64,000 nt of DNA from assembly GCA_005790545.1 (NCBI GenBank), contig SXUL01000118.1:121160-185159 (forward strand), written 5' to 3'. The position numbers and the translations under genes were made by a program. Below are positions 58,424 to 64,000 of this stretch, in pieces. The notes under the pieces were generated by a model, which saw only the letters and a list, made by a program, of their open reading frames with translations, was not told where the DNA came from and did no database searches. The DNA comes from Planctomycetia bacterium. GTDB lineage: Bacteria > Planctomycetota > GCA-002687715. The stretch's first letter is position 1. Each line of letters begins with the position of its first letter.

Positions 58424-59857
58424 TCAGAAGTTCGCGGTGAGCTGCGCCCAGAACCAGTCCGCGTCGCGATCGGCGCCAGGATTGCCGGCTGCCGTGTCGG
58501 TGACGAACTGACCCGCGAAGAAGCGCGAGTAGCCGAACCAGAGCAGGGTGTTCTTGCCGACGTTCCACTTGGCCGAGAGATCGATCTCGCTGCCGACGTG
58601 GTCGTCCGCACCGGCAAGTCCGCCACGGATCACACCCGTGCCGGCGCCATACCAGCTGTCATTCACCGAATCGAGAGTGAAGTCGTGGAACGCCACCTCC
58701 ACACTCCAGTCGGCGCAGGGCTTCATATCGAAACGCACGGCGATGTCCGTGCCGTTCTTCCAGCTGAAGAGATCCATGAAACCCTGATAGGCATGACCGA
58801 ACGGATAGAGCGGGTTGAAGGTCTCGTACTTGCCGTCGGCGGCATTGTCATCACCGCTGCCCCAGGTCCACTCAGCACTGAAACGAGGCTTCCAATCACC
58901 ATCCAGCGTGTAGCCGACGGTTGCCGCATACGCCGAGGCATCGACCTCGCCTTGCGCGCTTTGACGGCTGCCTGATTGCCAAGCGAGGTCCGCAGACCAA
59001 TCGATGGCACCATGCTTGCCCTCGCCGTGGAGAGTCGTCGTGCCGATGGAAACAGGCACCGTAGAATTCGGGGATTCGAGCCAGAGGTACGCTGCCCCGA
59101 GGGTCACGTCCTTCAGGCCCTTGTAGGTGAGCGCGACGGACTCAACGTGGTCCGTGCTGGTCGCTGGAGCCGCTGGGTCATCCGTCTTGATGACCTGCCA
59201 GCCGCCGAGCACTTCGAGGTCACCGAACGAACCGAAGACCTGCGCACCATCCCACGCACGACCGACTGGATGCCAATCCAGCGATGAAATCAGGCGCTGA
59301 TTCCAGAGAGCCTGCTCGAAGCGGCCGAGACGCGCCGTGAGATTCGTCCCGCAGAGCTTCTCCCAGTCGAGATAGCCCTGGTGCAAATCAACGCCCGCCG
59401 AGTCTGTGAGGACAGAGCCTTCATCGCCGAGGTAGCGCGAGTCCTGAAGCTCCGCGAACACACGCACGTTGTCCGCCACGCGGGCATCCACATTCACGCG
59501 CGTACGCATGAATGCCAGAGCGTGATCGCCGACGGGGCTGCCCGGGCTGCCATAGCTGTACGGCGAACGGAACTCCGTGCGCATGCGGAACTGTCCGCCA
59601 AGGGTCGTGGCGGAGGCCTTCTTGGCGGTGACATTCACCGCGGCCTTCTCCTGCAGCGCGAGGGCGTTGATGCTCGCTTCGAGTTCGTTGCCCTCGTAGC
59701 CCGCGAGGCGGGATTCGAGTTCGACAACGCGTTGCGCAAGGCCATCGGCCTTCGCCGCCTTCGCTTCCAATTCCCTCAGGCGCTGCTCCACATCCTGCGC
59801 CGCGAGTACTCCCGCGAGGAGGAAGAGGCCTGTCACGAGTGATCCGAATTTCGACAT
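58424..59857 (-). CDS. Alginate-export-type outer-membrane porin
   Basis: Signal MSKFGSLVTGLFLLAGVLAAQ; coiled coil; GGQFRMRTEFRSPYSYG..., WEKLCGTNLTARLGRFEQALWNQRLISSLDWHPVGRAWDG; C-terminal WFWAQLTANF. Confidence 0.85.
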   Translation of the reverse strand: MSKFGSLVTGLFLLAGVLAAQDVEQRLRELEAKAAKADGLAQRVVELESRLAGYEGNELEASINALALQEKAAVNVTAKKASATTLGGQFRMRTEFRSPYSYGSPGSPVGDHALAFMRTRVNVDARVADNVRVFAELQDSRYLGDEGSVLTDSAGVDLHQGYLDWEKLCGTNLTARLGRFEQALWNQRLISSLDWHPVGRAWDGAQVFGSFGDLEVLGGWQVIKTDDPAAPATSTDHVESVALTYKGLKDVTLGAAYLWLESPNSTVPVSIGTTTLHGEGKHGAIDWSADLAWQSGSRQSAQGEVDASAYAATVGYTLDGDWKPRFSAEWTWGSGDDNAADGKYETFNPLYPFGHAYQGFMDLFSWKNGTDIAVRFDMKPCADWSVEVAFHDFTLDSVNDSWYGAGTGVIRGGLAGADDHVGSEIDLSAKWNVGKNTLLWFGYSRFFAGQFVTDTAAGNPGADRDADWFWAQLTANF

Positions 59858-60194
59858 GGCGAGTCCTTTCCAATGGACGGCGGGCAGTTGCCCGCAACCT
59901 ACCACCACTGCCCACGGCCGAGAGTCCACAAGGTAGAGACACTTCGTCCGGGGTTCCGGATGGGTGTGTATCAAATGGAGGGCCAAAGCGGCGCTCCTGG
60001 TGCTTTCTCGTCGGAGAGCCTGCCTCCGGAACTTGATTCGTTGACTGGCGCCATGTCGCGAGAGTGCTTGGGTCGTGCCTCGGGATCGCGGCGAGGCGTC
60101 ACGCCGCCCGCCCCGTGCGCGAATCTCCCATGCTGGAACGCACGCTGCGGCCGCGAAATGGGAACTTTCCCCACCTCCCTTGAAGGCCCCCGCA

Positions 60195-60265
60195 ACGGGA
60201 TCGCAAGATCCCGTCTCCCCGACCCGGACGGTCCGGAGCCCCACGGTGGGGCTTGGAGTGTCTCC
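60195..60265 (+). promoter_or_regulatory. Run of four inverted repeats in the topB leader
   Basis: ACGGGATC-GCAA-GATCCCGT; CCGGAC-G-GTCCGG; AGCCCCAC-G-GTGGGGCT; GGAG-TGT-CTCC. Confidence 0.6.
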
Positions 60266-60284
60266 GAGAGCGGAACCAACCCTC

Positions 60285-63038
60285 ATGAAAACACTGGTCA
60301 TCACGGAGAAGAAGTCGGTCGCGGACGACTTCTCGAGGGTACTGGGCGGCTTCAAGGCCAAGGGGAGCCTCGCTTACGAAAACGATCACATGGTGATCGC
60401 CTGGGCCAGCGGACATCTCCTCGAACTCCAGGACCCATCGCTCTACGAGAAGCGCTGGAAGCACTGGTCGCTTGGCGAACTGCCGATCCTCCCGGCGAGT
60501 TTCGTGCGCAAGCCTCGCGACGGCTACGGCAAGGGAACTGAACTCCTCACGCATCTCGTGAAGCAGATCGCGCGCGCGGACGTGAGCAAGCTCGTCAATG
60601 CTTGCGACGCCGGCCGTGAAGGCGAGTTGATCTTCAGCCTCATTCTTGAACATGCCATCGAGGGCAAGCCCGACTGCGGTGAGAAGCCGGTCCAGCGTCT
60701 CTGGTTGCAGAGCATGACCGCCAACGCCATCCGCAACGCATTCCAAGAGCTGCGCGAGGCCGGTGACTACGCGCCGCTCCGCGATGCGGCCTATGCCCGC
60801 GACGAGGCCGACTGGATCGTCGGAATGAATGGCACGCGCGGTTTCACGCGCAAGTTCATGGGCCGCGCGAAGAGCTTTTTCGCCGTGGGGCGCGTGAAGA
60901 CTCCGACCCTCGCCTTCCTCGTGGACCGCGAACGTGAGATCGACAACTTCCGCACGGTGCCCTACTTCCAGGTGGACGCGACCTTCAGCGTTCCGGGAGG
61001 CACGTACATCGGACGCTGGAGCGGTCCGGATGAGGACGGCAAGAAAGCCGACCGCCTGAAGACCCGCGCGCGCGCCGACGAGATCGCCGCGCGCGTGCAG
61101 GGCCGTGAGGGCAAGGCCACCGAGAAGCACACCACACGCACGGAAGCGGCGCCGCTCCTCTACGACCTCACCACGCTGCAACGCGAGGCCTCATCACGCT
61201 TCGGCTACACCCTCGACCGCACTCTGAGCCTCGTGCAGAGTCTGTACGAACAGAAGAAAGCCGTCACCTATCCGCGCACGAGTTCGCGCTACCTGCCCAC
61301 GGATTATCAAGCCGAAATTCCGCGCCTCGCGGGCGCCCTGCTCGAAGGCGAGATGGCCGCCATCGCCGCGCGCGCTGTTTCGGAAGCCGGCGGTCTCGCT
61401 GGCTTGAAACCCATCCGCCGCGACCGCGTCTTTGACGACAAGAAGGTCAGCGACCACTTTGCACTCATCCCCACCGGCGAGAACCCGAAGAACCTCCGCG
61501 ACGACGAACGCCGCATCTTCGAGCTGATCGTGCGCCGGTTCTTCGCCGTCTTCCTGCCGCTCGCGCACTGGGAAAACATCACGCGCGAGACCGTGATCGA
61601 AGGCGAGAGCTTCATGACGCGCGATCGCCGCCTCTCGAAGCCCGGCTGGCGTTGCGTCGATCCGGTCCCTGATGCGAAGGATCTCGCCGCTCTGCCGGCG
61701 GACGGAGTGGTCGGGACCACACTCGTTGAAGTGCTCGACAAGGAGACGCTGCCGCCTGCGCGCTACACGGACGGCACGCTGGTGAAGGCCATGGAAACCG
61801 CGAGCGCGGACCTCGCGTTGCCCGAAACGGAAGACTCCGAGAAGGTCCTCGAGGATGAACAACTCGAAGCCCTGAAGGAAAAGGGCATCGGCACGGCGGC
61901 CACGCGAGCGGCCATCGTGAAAGATCTGATCATGAAGCAGCTCGCGCGCCGCGAGCCGGGACGCATCGTTCCCACGCCCCTCGGTTGCACGCTGGTGCGC
62001 CTCGTGCGCAACCTGAAACTCGGCTTCCTCGCTGAGCCCGAACTCACCGGCGACTGGGAATACCGCCTCGCCCGCATGGCGAACGGCGGCTACTCGCGCA
62101 GGGAATGGGATGCCGCCATCCGCGAGAAGACGACGGAGATCGTGACCGCGCTGCGCGACAACCCGTTGAAGAACGAGGAAGTGTTCGCGGTGGATCACCC
62201 GGCGGGAGCCGTCTTCCCTTGCCCTGCGTGCAAGAACCCGCTCGTCGAGAAGACCTTCTCCTGGATGTGCTCCACCGAAGGCTGCGAGGTCAACGTCTCC
62301 AAGGATCAGCGCGGCAAGTACCTCTTCCCCGAGACCATGGCGCTCTTGCTCCGTGAAAAGCGCGCCGGGCCATGGACGGGCTTCGCACGCACACGCGCGG
62401 CCGGTTTCCTGAAACTCCGCGACGACCATCAGGTGGAAGTCGAACTCCTCGCCACGGTGGATGAAGGTGACGAGCTCCTGGAACAGGGTGATGATCCTTT
62501 CGAGTCCGTGCCCGACGGCACCGAGATGGGCAAGTGCCCGCGCTGCGCGAGCATCGTCACGCGCGATGGCATGGGCTACCGCTGTGCGAAGAACATCTCG
62601 CGCAAGAAGGACAAGGAGTGCGACTTCCGCCTCTCCGAGAAGATCAAGTACCGCTATCTCCCGCCCGCGCAGATCAGAAAGATGCTGAACGGCGAGAAGA
62701 CGGACGAGCTCTTCGGCTTCGTGTCGATGCGCGGCAAGAAGTTCAAGGCCTCGCTCTTCTACAAGGATGGCCAGTTGCAATGGGAGTTTCCGCCACGGAA
62801 ACCCCGCGTCCCCAAGGATCCGACCAAGAAGAGCGCGAAGGGTGGCCGCAAGCGGAAGACTGCAACAGGTGCTGCGACAGCGGTGGACGCCGCGGCAACG
62901 CCTGTCGCTGACAACGGAACACCCGGCGGGCCTGCGCTGCCCCTCGCCCCTGCTGCGGCGGCCACACCCGTTGTGGAGAAGAAGCCCCGTCCGCGCCCAT
63001 CCCGCAAGAAACCGGCTGCCGAACCTGAATCCCCCTGA
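60285..63038 (+). CDS. topB: DNA topoisomerase III (type IA) with Zn-ribbon-type and basic C-terminal regions
   Basis: MKTLVITEKKSVADDFSRVLGG; NACDAGREGELIFSLI; TPTLAFLVDRE; VTYPRTSSRYLPTDY; CPACKNPL, CPRCASIVTRDGMGYRC; basic tail. Confidence 0.95.
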   Translation: MKTLVITEKKSVADDFSRVLGGFKAKGSLAYENDHMVIAWASGHLLELQDPSLYEKRWKHWSLGELPILPASFVRKPRDGYGKGTELLTHLVKQIARADVSKLVNACDAGREGELIFSLILEHAIEGKPDCGEKPVQRLWLQSMTANAIRNAFQELREAGDYAPLRDAAYARDEADWIVGMNGTRGFTRKFMGRAKSFFAVGRVKTPTLAFLVDREREIDNFRTVPYFQVDATFSVPGGTYIGRWSGPDEDGKKADRLKTRARADEIAARVQGREGKATEKHTTRTEAAPLLYDLTTLQREASSRFGYTLDRTLSLVQSLYEQKKAVTYPRTSSRYLPTDYQAEIPRLAGALLEGEMAAIAARAVSEAGGLAGLKPIRRDRVFDDKKVSDHFALIPTGENPKNLRDDERRIFELIVRRFFAVFLPLAHWENITRETVIEGESFMTRDRRLSKPGWRCVDPVPDAKDLAALPADGVVGTTLVEVLDKETLPPARYTDGTLVKAMETASADLALPETEDSEKVLEDEQLEALKEKGIGTAATRAAIVKDLIMKQLARREPGRIVPTPLGCTLVRLVRNLKLGFLAEPELTGDWEYRLARMANGGYSRREWDAAIREKTTEIVTALRDNPLKNEEVFAVDHPAGAVFPCPACKNPLVEKTFSWMCSTEGCEVNVSKDQRGKYLFPETMALLLREKRAGPWTGFARTRAAGFLKLRDDHQVEVELLATVDEGDELLEQGDDPFESVPDGTEMGKCPRCASIVTRDGMGYRCAKNISRKKDKECDFRLSEKIKYRYLPPAQIRKMLNGEKTDELFGFVSMRGKKFKASLFYKDGQLQWEFPPRKPRVPKDPTKKSAKGGRKRKTATGAATAVDAAATPVADNGTPGGPALPLAPAAAATPVVEKKPRPRPSRKKPAAEPESP

Positions 63039-63099
63039 GCGCGCATTGCGCGTCTGATGGATTCACTGCACCGCTATACTCGGCCCGGCAAGGCACAGC

Positions 63100-63888
63100 A
63101 TGCTCCGCGACGACAATCCGCTCGAAACACGCGAATGGCTGGAATCCCTCGATGCGGTGCTGGCGGCCGAAGGGCCTGAGCGTGCACGCTGGCTCCTTTC
63201 CGAGCTCACGCGCGCGGCGCGCCGACGCAGCGCCATCGGCAACATCCCGGTCATCACCGATTACGTCAACACCATCAACGTGACGGATGAGAAGCCCTAC
63301 CCGGGCGACGCAGGGATGGAACAGCGCATCGAGAACATCGTGCGCTGGAACGCGGCCGTGATGGTCGCACGCACCAACAATCGCTTTCCGGGACTCGGCG
63401 GTCACATCAGCACCTACGCGAGCGCCGCAACTCTCTACGAAGTGGCGTTCAACCACTTCTTCAATGGACCGGATGCAGCATGCGGGGGCGACCAGATCTG
63501 GTTCCAGGGACACGCCTCGCCGGGCATCTATGCGCGCGCCTTTCTCGAAGGCCGACTCAGCACGCAGCAACTCGACCACTTCCGTCGTGAATCCACGGGG
63601 CAGGGCTTGTCGAGCTATCCGCACCCGCGCCTCATGCCGGAATTCTGGCAATTCCCGACGGTGAGCATGGGACTCGGCCCGCTCGCAGCCATCTATCAAG
63701 CTCGTTTCAACCGCTATCTCCACGCACGCGGTCTGAAGGACACTTCGGCCTCGCGTGTCTGGGCTTTCGTCGGTGACGGCGAGACCGATGAACCGGAATC
63801 GCTCGGTTCGCTTTCCATCGCTGCGCGCGAGCACTTGGACAACCTCGTCTTCGTCGTCAACTGCATCTTGCAACGGCTCTTCATGTAG
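63100..63888 (+). pseudogene. aceE: Pyruvate dehydrogenase E1 component (homodimeric AceE type), truncated at a sequence junction
   Basis: [98 protein letters not shown] then diverges to ILQRLFM-stop. Confidence 0.9.
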
Positions 63889-63903
63889 TTTTTTAGCGTT
63901 CAT
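63865..63903 (-). CDS. 5' end of an unidentified gene in the AT-richer terminal segment (cut by the junction)
   Basis: Minus strand GGAGTTGAAGAATGAACGCTAAAAAACTACATGAAGAG: SD-like GGAG, then [12 protein letters not shown]; beyond this the frame is antisense to aceE. Confidence 0.4.
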
Positions 63904-64000
63904 TCTTCAACTCCGAAATGTTCTTTTACCACGGCAACAGAATCCAGCACACCACGAGTCCAAGCATTATGATTCGGACCACCAAGATCCCAACCTTCCA
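63900..64000 (-). CDS. 3' end of an unidentified gene in the AT-richer terminal segment
   Basis: Minus strand frame ...[32 protein letters not shown]-stop; its TGA overlaps the ATG at 63901-63903 (ATGA). Confidence 0.45.
   Translation of the reverse strand, partial: EGWDLGGPNHNAWTRGVLDSVAVVKEHFGVEE

Noticed and set aside
62743-63903. 386-aa minus-strand ORF read as one gene
   Set aside because: Only the first ~12 codons look like a real gene start in the distal segment; the rest is antisense to aceE and topB.
1-64000. CRISPR array, IS element, prophage or defence system
   Set aside because: No spaced repeat array, transposase, integrase, phage structural or recognisable defence gene was seen; the only possible foreign DNA is the last ~120 bp.

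Overview
High-GC bacterial chromosomal window, densely coding on both strands. Gene content looks planctomycete-like, but this is inference from protein style (PDZ/DUF6288-like protein, secreted Cys-rich proteins) and no search was run. About 50 protein genes can be supported. They include: a MoxR/DUF58 locus, fabI, an ECF sigma/TPR/FecR-like locus, a radical SAM protein, a single-chain aconitase-superfamily enzyme, acyl-CoA/beta-oxidation genes (two thiolases, enoyl-CoA hydratase, 3-hydroxyacyl-CoA dehydrogenase, two acyl-CoA dehydrogenases, B12-binding mutase domain, MeaB), two cyclophilins, RNase Z, a staphylococcal-type nuclease, UbiX, a multicopper oxidase, PyrK, an ABC-F ATPase, a Zn/Mn ABC importer with its own porin, apt, glycosylasparaginase, a tandem pair of secreted paralogues, arginase, a gliding-type ABC locus (GldA / fused GldF-GldG / DUF4340), topoisomerase III and a truncated aceE. 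No CRISPR array, rRNA, tRNA, IS element or defence island was recognised. The observations most worth follow-up are: (1) most Sec-secreted proteins appear to have Gln at mature position +1, resembling the Bacteroidetes 'Q-rule'; (2) an abrupt junction inside aceE near 63.87 kb to AT-richer DNA that carries its own overlapping gene pair; (3) three single-base gene disruptions (moxR in-frame TAG, a GT2 frameshift, a secreted-paralogue frameshift), which are either assembly errors or real decay; (4) a run of hairpins directly upstream of topB; (5) histone H1-like Lys/Ala/Pro tails on a cyclophilin and on topoisomerase III.
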